Assembly (NCBI RefSeq): GCF_900100385.1
Contig: NZ_FNFC01000002.1
Span: forward strand, 206,458-270,457
DNA from: Halovenus aranensis
Lineage (GTDB): Archaea; Halobacteriota; Halobacteria; Halobacteriales; Haloarculaceae
Length of the DNA stretch: 64,000 nt
Reading direction: 5' to 3'
Part shown: positions 41,370-50,195 of the stretch, piece by piece
How the letters are laid out: every line of letters starts with the position of its first letter
Numbering within the stretch: position 1 is the first letter of the stretch
The notes under the pieces: generated by a model
Database searches by the model: none
The model's input: only the letters and a program-made list of their open reading frames with translations
What the model was told of the DNA's origin: nothing
Translations under genes and position numbers: made by a program

Positions 41370-43166
41370 ATGAGTTCTGACCTCGACCGGGTCACGGAAG
41401 CCGCCGTCCTCGACAACCTCCGTGAGCCGGTCGTCGTCGTCAGAGCTGACGACGATATTATCTACGCGAACGAGCGGGTCTGCGAGGTCACAGCGCTACC
41501 AGCGGACGCGCTCGTCGGAGCTTCTGTCACGCGCCTGCGTGAGTTCATCGATGGAGATTTCGGCTCGTTTCAGCGCAGTATCGACCGCGTCCTACACGAC
41601 GGTGTGACGGAGTGCCGTGTCGAGTTGTCGGTGGTGTTGCCCGACGCTGCGCCGGTCGATAATGCGGTTCCGGCCGAAGCCCGTGTCACGCCGTTCACAG
41701 AGGGTGACCGCGTCGCCGGCGCGCTCGTCGTCTTCCGTGATATCGGTGACCGCAAACAGGCTGAGACAGAGCTTCGGGAGAGCGAACGCCGGTTTCGGAC
41801 GATGTTCGAGTCACACAGCGCCCCGATGCTGCTCATCGACCCGGAATCGGGCGAAATCATCGAGGCCAACGCCGCCGCTGCCGCGTTCTATGGCTACTCT
41901 GTCGGAACGCTGACCGAGATGACTATTCAGGAGATGAACCGCATGTCAGCGTCGGAGGTCGCCCGCGAGCGAGAACGCGCTAAGGCACAGGACCGCAACC
42001 ACTTCGAGTTCGAACACGAACTCGCCTCCGGCGAGGTGCGGACCGTCGAGGTACACTCGACTCCGCTGGATATCGACGGCAGGGAGCTTCTCTTCTCTAT
42101 TGTCCACGACATCACCGAGCGCAAGGAGTCACAGCACGAACTCGAACTGTTCAAGGAGGCCGCCCTACAGACCGGTCACTCGGTGCTCATCACCGACAGA
42201 CAGGGCGTCATCGAGTTCGTGAACCCTGCGTTCGAGGAAGATACTGGCTACAGCAGTGAGGAGGCGGTCGGGCGAACGCCGGCGATACTCAAATCGGACA
42301 AACAGGACGACTCCTTTTACTCGGAGCTGTGGGAGACGATTCTGGCCGGTGAGGTCTGGGAGGCCGAACTCGTCAACCGCCGCAAGTCCGGCGAACTGTA
42401 CTACGTCGAGCAGACCATTGCGCCGATAACTGACGAGGAGGGTGAGATAACCAACTTCGTCGGCGTCCAGTCAGACATTACCGAGCGAAAGCTCCGCGAG
42501 AAACGACTCGCCGACCTGAACCGGATACTCCGTCACAACCTCCGGAACAGTCTGACGGCCATCGAGGGATACGCGCGGTCGCTCATGGACGAGGTAGGCC
42601 CTGACCACCAGCACAAACTCTCCCGGATTCTCGCCCAGGCGGAGTCACTCGCGGACACGAGTGACAAGATAACGACTGTCCGCCAGTCCCTCGACAATCA
42701 GTACGATATCGATTCGACCTGTAACCTGGATACGGTGCTCTCAGACGTTGTGGCCGACCTCACCAGGAGCTATCCGGCGGCCTCGGTCACCGTCGACGCC
42801 GACCCGGTCGACCTCGATATCGACGCCGGGACCTGCTGGTCGCTGATGGCTGAACTCATCGACAACGCGATTACACACCACGACGGCGAGCGGCCACAGG
42901 TTACTGTTACCGTCGAGACCGTGGAGGACCCCTCTGCCCCCGTTCTGGTCCACGTCGCAGACGACGGGCCGGGCATTCCCGAGCAAGAGCGGACGGCCAT
43001 CGAGGTCGGCCCCGAAGACCCGCTGAGCCACAGCAGTGGCATCGGGCTTGCTCACGTCCACTGGCTGGTCATCAACTACGGCGGTGACGTGACCATCTCC
43101 GAAAACGAGCCACGTGGTACGGTAGTTACGCTGTCGCTACCCAAAGCCGGCGGTGGGTCCACGTAA
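41370..43166 (+). CDS. Multi-PAS sensor histidine kinase
   Basis: The 598-residue protein has three PAS domains (about 10-125, 130-255 and 260-380), each ending in a D-I-(G/T)-(D/E)-R-K type PAC boundary. Then comes the phosphoacceptor helix RILRHNLRNSL with His389, and a HATPase_c domain with N-box E-L-I-D-N-A near 496 and G-box D-D-G-P-G-I-P near 532 plus S-S-G-I-G-L-A. No membrane segment is present, so it senses an internal signal, possibly through haem or flavin in a PAS domain. No response regulator gene is adjacent, which is usual in haloarchaea. Confidence 0.92.
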   Translation: MSSDLDRVTEAAVLDNLREPVVVVRADDDIIYANERVCEVTALPADALVGASVTRLREFIDGDFGSFQRSIDRVLHDGVTECRVELSVVLPDAAPVDNAVPAEARVTPFTEGDRVAGALVVFRDIGDRKQAETELRESERRFRTMFESHSAPMLLIDPESGEIIEANAAAAAFYGYSVGTLTEMTIQEMNRMSASEVARERERAKAQDRNHFEFEHELASGEVRTVEVHSTPLDIDGRELLFSIVHDITERKESQHELELFKEAALQTGHSVLITDRQGVIEFVNPAFEEDTGYSSEEAVGRTPAILKSDKQDDSFYSELWETILAGEVWEAELVNRRKSGELYYVEQTIAPITDEEGEITNFVGVQSDITERKLREKRLADLNRILRHNLRNSLTAIEGYARSLMDEVGPDHQHKLSRILAQAESLADTSDKITTVRQSLDNQYDIDSTCNLDTVLSDVVADLTRSYPAASVTVDADPVDLDIDAGTCWSLMAELIDNAITHHDGERPQVTVTVETVEDPSAPVLVHVADDGPGIPEQERTAIEVGPEDPLSHSSGIGLAHVHWLVINYGGDVTISENEPRGTVVTLSLPKAGGGST

Positions 43167-43221
43167 CCACCCGTCGTGCCCTTTCGAAACGCTTACCGCT
43201 GGCACGGCACTCCACTCGGGC

Positions 43222-43500
43222 ATGAGCAACTCACCCGTCGATACTGACGAGGTCGAGCATATCGCCGAGCTGGCGCGAATCGACCTCGACGAGGACGAAC
43301 GCGACCTGTTCGCCGAGCAGTTCGCGGATATTCTTGCTTCGTTCGAGACGCTCGATGAGGTTCCCGAGGTCGACCGCGACCCTGACCTGACGAACGTGAT
43401 GCGTACCGACGATGTCGAGGAGAGTCTCGACCGCGAGGCGGCGCTTTCGAACGCTCCGGAGACCGAAGACGGGCAGTTCAAAGGCCCGAGGGTGTCATGA
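43222..43500 (+). CDS. gatC: Glu-tRNA(Gln)/Asp-tRNA(Asn) amidotransferase subunit C
   Basis: The ATG at 43222 gives 92 residues with the GatC pattern VEHIAELARIDLDEDERDLF near 12-31, F-A-D-I-L-A-S-F, and a C-terminal segment RTDDVEESLDREAALSNAP ending FKGPRV. GatC stabilises GatA in the tRNA-dependent transamidation that makes Gln-tRNA or Asn-tRNA. The stop overlaps the gatA start by four bases, so the two are translationally coupled. Confidence 0.93.
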   Translation: MSNSPVDTDEVEHIAELARIDLDEDERDLFAEQFADILASFETLDEVPEVDRDPDLTNVMRTDDVEESLDREAALSNAPETEDGQFKGPRVS

Positions 43501-44774
43501 GCTACAACGGTTACATCACCGAACAGCGAATCGACGGCGCCGACGACGGGCCGCTGGCCGGTCGAACCGTCGCGGTCAAGGACAACATCTCGACGGCGGG
43601 TGTTCCGACGACGTGTGGCTCGGCGATGCTCGACTCGTACGTGCCGCCGTTCGACGCGACGGTCGTCGAACGCCTCAAGGAGGCCGGCGCGACCATCCCC
43701 GGCAAGACCAACATGGACGAGTTCGGGATGGGGACGACGACCGAGACCTCGGCGTTCGGACCGACTGAGAACCCCGCCGCCGAGGGCCACGTTCCCGGCG
43801 GCTCCTCCGGTGGGTCTGCGGCCGTCGTCGCGGCCGGCGACGCCGACATGGCGCTTGGGACTGACACCGGCGGCTCTGTTCGGTGTCCCGCCGCGTTCTG
43901 TGGTGTCGTCGGCATCAAACCGACCTACGGCCTCGTCTCGCGGTACGGCCTCGTCGCGTACGCGAACAGCCTCGAACAGGTCGGGCCAATCGCACCGACC
44001 GTCGAGGAAGCTGCCCAACTGCTCGACGTTATCGCAGGGCCAGACGAACGCGACGCGACGACACGAGACCCGGACGGCGAGACCGATTACGCCGCCGCCG
44101 CCGACGGCGACGTGGCGGGCATGGACATCGGTGTGCCGACCGAACTGGTCGAGGGGGCAGACGACGCAGTCCGCGAGCGGTTCTGGGACGCTATCGACGC
44201 CCTCGAATCGGCGGGCGCGAGCTACCACGAGGTCAGCCTGCCCAGCGTCGAGCACGCTGTCGAGGCCTACTACGTGATTGCGATGAGCGAAGCCTCCTCG
44301 AACCTGGCGCGCTACGACGGCGTCCGGTACGGCCAGTCCGGCGGCTACGAGGGGAACTGGAACGAGACGTTTGCCGCCGCTCGCGAGGACGGGTTCGGTC
44401 CGGAGGTCAAACGCCGGATTCTCCTCGGGACGTACGCCCTTTCTGCGGGCTATCACGACAAGTACTACAAGAAGGCACAGGACGCTCGCGCCTGGGTCAA
44501 ACAGGACTTCGACGAGGCACTCGAGGAGGCGGACGTACTCGCCTCACCGACGATGCCGGTCCCGCCCTTCGAGCGCGGCGAGAGCCTCGACGACCCGCTC
44601 AAGATGTACCTTGCCGACGCGAATACGACGCCTGTCAACCTCGCAAACCTCCCCGCCATCTCGGTCCCGGCAGGCGAAACCGACGACGAACTTCCTGTCG
44701 GTGTTCAGTTCGTCGGCCCTGCATTCGGTGAGTCCGCCATCATCCGGGCCGGCAGCGCACTGGACACCCTGTAA
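43497..44774 (+). CDS. gatA: Glu-tRNA(Gln)/Asp-tRNA(Asn) amidotransferase subunit A
   Basis: The 425-residue amidase has the Ser-cisSer-Lys triad: Lys28 in RTVAVKDNIS, the cis-Ser in PGGSSGGSAAVVAAGDAD near 101-117, and the nucleophile Ser in G-T-D-T-G-G-S-V-R near 122-130. C-terminal features are SVPAG and F-V-G-P-A-F. It releases ammonia from glutamine for the GatB kinase-transferase subunit, which is not in this window. It is slightly shorter than bacterial GatA (about 480) but in line with archaeal ones. Confidence 0.95.
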   Translation: MSYNGYITEQRIDGADDGPLAGRTVAVKDNISTAGVPTTCGSAMLDSYVPPFDATVVERLKEAGATIPGKTNMDEFGMGTTTETSAFGPTENPAAEGHVPGGSSGGSAAVVAAGDADMALGTDTGGSVRCPAAFCGVVGIKPTYGLVSRYGLVAYANSLEQVGPIAPTVEEAAQLLDVIAGPDERDATTRDPDGETDYAAAADGDVAGMDIGVPTELVEGADDAVRERFWDAIDALESAGASYHEVSLPSVEHAVEAYYVIAMSEASSNLARYDGVRYGQSGGYEGNWNETFAAAREDGFGPEVKRRILLGTYALSAGYHDKYYKKAQDARAWVKQDFDEALEEADVLASPTMPVPPFERGESLDDPLKMYLADANTTPVNLANLPAISVPAGETDDELPVGVQFVGPAFGESAIIRAGSALDTL

Positions 44775-44815
44775 GCGAGCCGAACGGTTAGGTTTCTGTA
44801 GCCCCAAGGTCGCGT

Positions 44816-45235
44816 ATGCAGGTCACTGACATCATGTCGACGCCTCCAGTGACCGTCGAGGCCGAGGCTACGCTGTACGAGACGATCGCGGTGATGCTCG
44901 AACACAGCGTCGGGAGCGCCGTCGTCGTCGACGAGTGGATGGTCGGCGTCATCACGCGCTCGGATATTCTCAGAGCTGCCTACGCCGCCGGGGACGAACT
45001 CGACTCGATTCCGGTCACCCGAGGGATGAGCGACGATGTGGTGACCACGAAGCCGGAGACCTCTATCCGACACGCGCTGGAGCTGATGAGAGCACACGAC
45101 ATCAAAAAGCTCCCCGTCGTCGACGACCTCGACCTCGTCGGGGTCGTCACGGCGACAGATATCGCCCGCCACCAACCCGAGCGCGTTCGGGAGCTCCAGA
45201 GTGCGATAGAGCGCCGCGACGACTGGACGGACTAG
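44816..45235 (+). CDS. Two-CBS-domain protein
   Basis: This 139-residue protein is two CBS domains and nothing else: MQVTDIMSTPPVTVEAEATL with VVVDEWMVGVITRSDIL, and RGMSDDVVTTKPETSIRHAL with KLPVVDDLDLVGVVTATDIA. CBS pairs bind adenosine ligands (AMP, ATP, SAM) and regulate partner proteins. It follows gatA by 41 bp on the same strand and may be read through from it, but no functional link is known. Confidence 0.9.
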   Translation: MQVTDIMSTPPVTVEAEATLYETIAVMLEHSVGSAVVVDEWMVGVITRSDILRAAYAAGDELDSIPVTRGMSDDVVTTKPETSIRHALELMRAHDIKKLPVVDDLDLVGVVTATDIARHQPERVRELQSAIERRDDWTD

Positions 45236-45261
45236 CGCCTGCTCGGGAGCGTAAACGGTTG

Positions 45262-45543
45262 TCACTCCTCGGGCTGGTTCCGGAGGTCCTGCACGCGCAG
45301 TTCGCCGTCGGCGTCGGCTTCCCCGTCTGGCTCGCGGACCTCGATCCGGCCGTCGACAGCCTGGCTCAGCGTGTTGGCCGTTTTGGTGTCGTGAGTCGTC
45401 GGGTCGATAGCGACGACGCCGAGCCCGCCGGCACTACCGCCTCTGTGCGACTTGCTGTGGCCTCGATACTTTTTCTCGAGAGTTCTTCGTGGTGCCTACC
45501 GGTCTGCCTCGTCGGGGTCGACACAGAGAATCCTGCGTGTCAT
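45262..45543 (-). pseudogene. Small gene broken by an in-frame TAG stop
   Basis: From an ATG at 45543 the frame reads MTRRILCVDPDEADR, then a TAG, and then continues in the same frame with RTLEKKYRGHSKSHR, GLGVVAIDPTTHDTKTAN, and ends VQDLRNQPEE before TGA. The first 15 residues resemble the first strand of receiver-type proteins (compare MTRNVLCVDTAERV at 54372); the rest is a well-composed acidic haloarchaeal sequence, possibly the tail of a RecA-like protein. Total 94 codons. I read it as a decayed or internally deleted gene. Confidence 0.5.
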
Positions 45544-45689
45544 TTCACGCTCTACCTGAACGACCTGTCCGAAGATGTATCTACCGCCCAGATGGGCGGT
45601 CTCCGGTGTCTCTTTCACCAACCGACAGCGTATTTTGACTGGGTTCCTTAGCGGCAATACTGACTTGGGCACGGCTGCTCAGTGGGCCA

Positions 45690-48125
45690 ATGACAGACAA
45701 CAGCTGTACACTCTGTGACCTTCCGGTCGGGACCGCCCCTGTCGAGAGCGACGGCGGCGAGCAGTTTTGCTGTCGTGGCTGTCTCGGCGTCTATCAGACG
45801 CTCGAGGACAGAGACGACCTCTCTGCCGATGACGATGTCGAAGCGATTCAGGCGACGCTGGAGGCTGACGACGACGTTCCCGAGGCCTACGAGACGACAT
45901 TTCTCCGCATCGACGGGATGCACTGTACGACCTGTGAGACGTTCATCGAAGGCCGGGCGAGCCAGGACGACGGCGTTGCAAGTGTCGACGCCAGCTACAT
46001 CACCGATACCGTCCGCATCGCACACGACCCCGAGACCGTCGATGAACCGTCGCTACGCGACCAGCTTACCGGTCTCGGGTATCGGGCGTACGCGCGTGAC
46101 GACCCGATGGGAGAGCGACAGGCCAAGGACGATATTCTAATGCGGCTCATCGTCGGCGTCCTCTTCGGGATGGCCGTGATGATGATGTATCTCGCGGTCG
46201 TCTATCCGACCTACTTCGATGGCGGACTCTACTACCCGGCTGGACAGGCCGAGATGCTCGAAGAGATGATTGCGAGTACCTCTGCCTCGTATTTCTTCGT
46301 CGCGATGGGCGTGCTCACCAGTATCGTCCTCTTCTATACCGGGGGTCCGATTCTGAAAGGTGCCTACGTGAGTCTGGAGATGCGCCAGCCGAACATGGAC
46401 CTGCTGGTTGCCCTCGCCGCGGGCGCTGCCTGGGCGTACAGCACGTTTGCCATCTTCGTCGGCGAGTCACACATCTACTACGACGTTACGGTGGGTATCA
46501 TCGTTGTCGTCACCGCCGGCAGCTACTACGAGAACGACATCAAGGGACGAGCGACCGAGAAACTCGCCGACCTGACAGAGGCACAGGTCGAGAAAGCGCG
46601 CCGCTATGACGGTACCGGCGCGACCGACATGGTTTCAGTCGATGCGGTCGCCCCCGGCGACAGACTGCTCGTCAAAAACGGCGAGCGGATTCCCGTCGAC
46701 GGCACCGTCTCCGAAGGCGATGGAACCGTCGACGAGGCAGTTGTCACCGGCGAGTCTCGACCCGTCCCGAAGCGAGAAGGTGATACCGTCGTCGGCGGCT
46801 CACTGCTCGCCGAAGGCTCGCTCGTCGTCGAAGTCGGCGAGAGCGCAGACAGCAGTATCGGTCGCATCACGGATATGGTCTGGGACCTCCAGAGCGCCAA
46901 CCACGGCGTCCAGCAACTCGCCGACCGGCTGGCGACAGTGTTCGTCCCGGTGGTGCTTGTGTTTGCGGTCGTGGTGGCTGTCGTCCACGCTGGCCTCGGT
47001 GCAACCCCCTCGGAGACGCTGCTGGTCGCGCTGACCGTCCTCATCGTCTCCTGTCCCTGCGCGCTCGGACTGGCGACGCCGCTGGCTATCGCATCAAGCG
47101 TCAGAGAAGCGCTCGAACGCGGTATCGTCGTCTTCGACGAGACTATCTTCGAGCGTCTTCGGGACGTAGACACCGTCGTCTTCGACAAGACTGGGACCCT
47201 CACAACAGGCGAGATGCGAGTCGTCGACACGACCGGCGACGAGCACACGCTCGAACGCGCGGCGTTGCTCGAAACCCGCTCTTCGCATCCGATTGCCGAG
47301 GCGATTGCAGACGCTTACGGGACCGACGAGGTTGCACCGGACGGCGGTGTCGTCGAGTCGGCCGAGGCGGATGACTCCCGACAAGGCCGTGTCTCCGCGT
47401 TCGAGAGCTACCCGACCGGTGTCGGAGGAACGGTCGATGGAACCGACGTACTCGTCGGTCACCCGGACCTGTTCGCCGAGCGTGGCTGGACGGTCCCACA
47501 GCGGTTCACGGAGCCACTCGACGATGCGAGAGCGGACGGCCACGTTCCCGTGGTCGTCGGTGAGGACGGCACGGCAACGGGCGTTGTGGTCGTCGGCGAC
47601 AGCCCACGCGAGAACTGGAACACAACGGTCGAGCGTCTCGACGAGCGCGGGGTCGAAGTAGCCATCCTGACGGGCGACGACGAGCGTGCGACCACGCGAT
47701 TCAGCGACCATCCGGGCGTCGACCACGTGTTCGCCGGTGTGCCGCCCGAGGGCAAAGCCGAAACCGTCAGACAGCTCGGCGCCGGAAAACAGACCGTCAT
47801 GGTCGGCGACGGCACCAACGACGCGCCCGCACTCGCACAGGCCGACCTCGGCATCGCGCTCGGCAGCGGAACCGCACTGGCGGCCGACGCCGCCGACGTG
47901 GCTATCGTGACCGACGACCTGGACTCGCTGGAGACGGTGTTCGAACTCGCCCGGGGAGCCAACCGCCGGGTGAAACAGAACATCGGCTGGGCGTTGTGTT
48001 ACAACGCCGTCGCCATCCCGCTCGCAGTGACAGGTATCATCAACCCCCTGTTCGCCGCTGTGGCGATGGGCACCAGCAGTCTGCTGGTCGTCACGAACTC
48101 CTCGCGGGAACTGCTCTCCTCGTAA
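45690..48125 (+). CDS. Copper P1B-type ATPase of CcoI/FixI type
   Basis: The 811-residue ATPase begins with a cysteine cluster (C-T-L-C-D-L-P near 6-12, F-C-C-R-G-C near 26-31) exactly as in FixI/CcoI transporters, then an HMA domain with G-M-H-C-T-T-C near 76-82. The transport C-P-C is at 455-457, the phosphorylated Asp499 is in DKTGTLTTGE, and VMVGDGTNDAPAL follows. This group moves copper outward, in many bacteria for cytochrome oxidase assembly. A second, CopA-type pump lies 2 kb downstream. No oxidase assembly gene is nearby, so the role is inferred from motif alone. Confidence 0.92.
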   Translation: MTDNSCTLCDLPVGTAPVESDGGEQFCCRGCLGVYQTLEDRDDLSADDDVEAIQATLEADDDVPEAYETTFLRIDGMHCTTCETFIEGRASQDDGVASVDASYITDTVRIAHDPETVDEPSLRDQLTGLGYRAYARDDPMGERQAKDDILMRLIVGVLFGMAVMMMYLAVVYPTYFDGGLYYPAGQAEMLEEMIASTSASYFFVAMGVLTSIVLFYTGGPILKGAYVSLEMRQPNMDLLVALAAGAAWAYSTFAIFVGESHIYYDVTVGIIVVVTAGSYYENDIKGRATEKLADLTEAQVEKARRYDGTGATDMVSVDAVAPGDRLLVKNGERIPVDGTVSEGDGTVDEAVVTGESRPVPKREGDTVVGGSLLAEGSLVVEVGESADSSIGRITDMVWDLQSANHGVQQLADRLATVFVPVVLVFAVVVAVVHAGLGATPSETLLVALTVLIVSCPCALGLATPLAIASSVREALERGIVVFDETIFERLRDVDTVVFDKTGTLTTGEMRVVDTTGDEHTLERAALLETRSSHPIAEAIADAYGTDEVAPDGGVVESAEADDSRQGRVSAFESYPTGVGGTVDGTDVLVGHPDLFAERGWTVPQRFTEPLDDARADGHVPVVVGEDGTATGVVVVGDSPRENWNTTVERLDERGVEVAILTGDDERATTRFSDHPGVDHVFAGVPPEGKAETVRQLGAGKQTVMVGDGTNDAPALAQADLGIALGSGTALAADAADVAIVTDDLDSLETVFELARGANRRVKQNIGWALCYNAVAIPLAVTGIINPLFAAVAMGTSSLLVVTNSSRELLSS

Positions 48126-48173
48126 TGCGGTCGACCGACACGTATTTGCTGTCGAGTCTCGACGCTGTGAGTC

Positions 48174-48758
48174 ATGGCCGAACACGTCAACAAAACGGTG
48201 GTTCAGTCGCGTCTCGACCGCCTCAACGAAGACTACCGCATCGGCTATACGGAGTCCGAGACGGTCACGGTCGACCCGGATGGGTTTGAGGCCGAGATTC
48301 GGGCCGCCCGAGACGGCTACATCGGCAGCAGTTACGTCTGGATTGTCCGGCGGCCCGGACAGGCGAGTCCGCTGTCGGAGTCGATGCCCGACGACGCCCA
48401 TAGCGAGGAGGAGCGCGTCCTACTGATTCTGGGCCGCGGCGGCCACGCGTGGGGGATTCCGGGCGGCGGCCGCGAAGACGGGGAGACCTTCGAGGAGGGG
48501 GCTCTCCGGGAGGTGCGCGAGGAGACTGGCATCGAGTGTACCATCGAGAGCTGTTTTGGCACCAGATACGAACGCCGAACGAGCCCGGCCCACGAGGAGG
48601 TATTGCACACTCTCCGTGTCGTCTTCGAGGGGACGTACGCGGGCGGCACAATCACGATACAGCCGAGCGAACTCAACGGCGCGGCCTGGCGCGCCAGACG
48701 GCCATGCTGTCTCCATCCGCTCGCGAAGCCGGTCGCAGCGGAGTGGTTCGAGGAGTAA
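48174..48758 (+). CDS. Nudix hydrolase
   Basis: The 194-residue protein carries a Nudix box of the form G-G-G-R-E-D-G-E-T...ALREVREETGIE near residues 98-122. The strand ERVLLILGRGGHAWGIPGGG precedes it. The substrate may be an ADP-ribose, NADH or (d)NTP derivative; sequence does not decide. The N-terminal 60 residues are an acidic helical extension seen in several haloarchaeal Nudix proteins. It starts 48 bp after the CcoI-type ATPase. Confidence 0.9.
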   Translation: MAEHVNKTVVQSRLDRLNEDYRIGYTESETVTVDPDGFEAEIRAARDGYIGSSYVWIVRRPGQASPLSESMPDDAHSEEERVLLILGRGGHAWGIPGGGREDGETFEEGALREVREETGIECTIESCFGTRYERRTSPAHEEVLHTLRVVFEGTYAGGTITIQPSELNGAAWRARRPCCLHPLAKPVAAEWFEE

Positions 48759-48852
48759 TCGGCGGATTCTCCGCTCTCGTCGCCCGATTCCGTCAGACGG
48801 GCGTCTGCCAAACAGCCAAGGTTTATAATCGATTCAGGCCAGACACTGTGGT

Positions 48853-49488
48853 ATGTACGTCGGTGTCGACGAGGCCGGGAAAGGGCCGGTCCTCGGCTCG
48901 ATGTTCGTCGCGGCCGTGCGGGCGGAACCCGACGTGATACCGGCGGCTGTCGACGACTCGAAGCGCCTCGCCCCGGCTCGCCGCGAGGAGCTTGCCGACC
49001 AGCTCCGCGAGCAGGTCGACGCCGTCTCGGTCGTCGAGATACCGGTCGAGCGCATCGACGACCCCGAGACGGATATGAATCAGTTGACCGTCGACGGCCA
49101 CGCCAAGGCGCTCGACGAACTCGCCCAAGGCGGCGACCACTGCTATCTCGACGCCGGCGACACGAACGCCGTGCGGTTCGAACGCCGGGTGCAGACGAGT
49201 ATTGGTGCAGATGCCGACGTGCGCGCAGAGCACGGAGCAGACGAGACGTATCCGATTGTGGGCGCGGCGAGTATCATCGCGAAATCGGCCCGCGAAACCC
49301 ATGTCGACGGATTAGCGTCTGAGTACGGTGCTGTCGGAAGCGGCTACCCCGGTGACGAGACGACGCGGACGTTTCTCCGCGATTACGTCCACGAGCGCGG
49401 CTCACTCCCTGCCTGTGCGCGAGAGTCCTGGCAGACCAGTCGTGACATCATGTGCGAGCGCGACCAAGCTGCGCTGACTGACTTCTAG
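48853..49488 (+). CDS. rnhB: Ribonuclease HII
   Basis: This 211-residue protein starts MYVGVDEAGKGPVLGSM, with the catalytic Asp6-Glu7 and the G-x-G of archaeal RNase HII. Further motifs are VDDSKRLAPARRE near 36, HCYLDAGDTNA near 98-108 and VGAASIIAKSARETHVD with the conserved K-x-x-R. It removes RNA from RNA-DNA hybrids and single ribonucleotides. Its stop codon (tag 49486-49488) overlaps the stop of the convergent zinc-ribbon gene by sharing a palindromic ctag. Confidence 0.95.
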   Translation: MYVGVDEAGKGPVLGSMFVAAVRAEPDVIPAAVDDSKRLAPARREELADQLREQVDAVSVVEIPVERIDDPETDMNQLTVDGHAKALDELAQGGDHCYLDAGDTNAVRFERRVQTSIGADADVRAEHGADETYPIVGAASIIAKSARETHVDGLASEYGAVGSGYPGDETTRTFLRDYVHERGSLPACARESWQTSRDIMCERDQAALTDF

Positions 49489-50057
49489 TCGATGACGACG
49501 AGCCCGTAGATACCAAACGCCACCAGCGCGGCGAGAAAGAGACTGCTGGCGAACAGGAATCCGACCACGCTCGTGGCAATCAGCACCCAGAAATACCGGT
49601 TCGGAAGCTGTTCTTCGACGTAGTTTCGGACCGTCACCCCCAGCACCGCAAGCGCCATGACGACGCCGACGACTCCCGTTATCAGGACCACCTGTTCGGC
49701 GAACCCCGGTTCGATTTCCAGTCCGGCTTCGGCGGTCGTCTCGACCAACTCGTTCGCGACGCGGTCTGGCGAGAGGACCCGCAGCCCTCCTTCGAGCAGT
49801 GCGAACAGTGAAAATCCACCGACACCCCCCAACAGCAGTTTGTGGTCCGCTGGGTGGCGACCTGTCGACGACGATGACTGGTCGACCGGATACTTCCAGT
49901 CCTCGTCATCTGCATCCGACTGCCAGCCGTCTTCGCGACGGTCCGAGCGACGGGACTCAGCCTGTGTGCGCTCGCTGTCGCCGAACTGTCTTCCACACTC
50001 GGGACAGAAGTTCCCGTCTTCGGGCACACGGGTCCCGCATTCCGGACACTCGTTCAT
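49485..50057 (-). CDS. Zinc-ribbon membrane protein
   Basis: Started at MNECPECGTRVPEDGNFCPECG, the protein has 190 residues. The first 22 form a zinc ribbon with two C-P-E-C knuckles. A hydrophilic acidic linker (about 25-70) follows, then three or four membrane helices (VVLITGVVGVVMALAVLGV, then YFWVLIATSVVGFLFASSLFLAALVAF). Such a soluble zinc-ribbon plus membrane bundle is common in haloarchaea with unknown function. The longer frame upstream to 50084 adds nine unlikely residues. It is divergent from copA. Confidence 0.8.
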   Translation of the reverse strand: MNECPECGTRVPEDGNFCPECGRQFGDSERTQAESRRSDRREDGWQSDADDEDWKYPVDQSSSSTGRHPADHKLLLGGVGGFSLFALLEGGLRVLSPDRVANELVETTAEAGLEIEPGFAEQVVLITGVVGVVMALAVLGVTVRNYVEEQLPNRYFWVLIATSVVGFLFASSLFLAALVAFGIYGLVVID

Positions 50058-50168
50058 AGTCGATACTCCGGTTGACCAGCACAAAAACCCACTGGAGCAA
50101 TCTCTGATTTACTTTCCAAAATTCTGTCGCGATTTCACTTTCGATACAAAGGGAAAAGGGAGATAACT

Positions 50169-50192
50169 CTTACCCACGTATCCCTAGGTAAG
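50169..50192. promoter_or_regulatory. Inverted repeat at the copA start
   Basis: The hexamer cttacc at 50169-50174 is repeated inverted as ggtaag at 50187-50192, twelve bases apart, ending four bases before the copA start codon at 50196. A protein bound here would cover the promoter or transcription start. It is a candidate site for a copper-responsive regulator. Confidence 0.45.
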
Positions 50193-50195
50193 CCA

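Noticed and set aside
43137-44456. Open frame of 439 codons on the minus strand over gatC and gatA
   Set aside because: The plus-strand genes are certain and have motifs. The antisense translation is basic and has no domain.
47094-48401. Open frame of 435 codons antisense to the CcoI-type ATPase
   Set aside because: It is a shadow of a motif-complete gene and has a high Arg content.
49485-49488. Shared ctag at the convergent ends of rnhB and the zinc-ribbon gene
   Set aside because: It is only two stop codons overlapping in a four-base palindrome; compact but ordinary.
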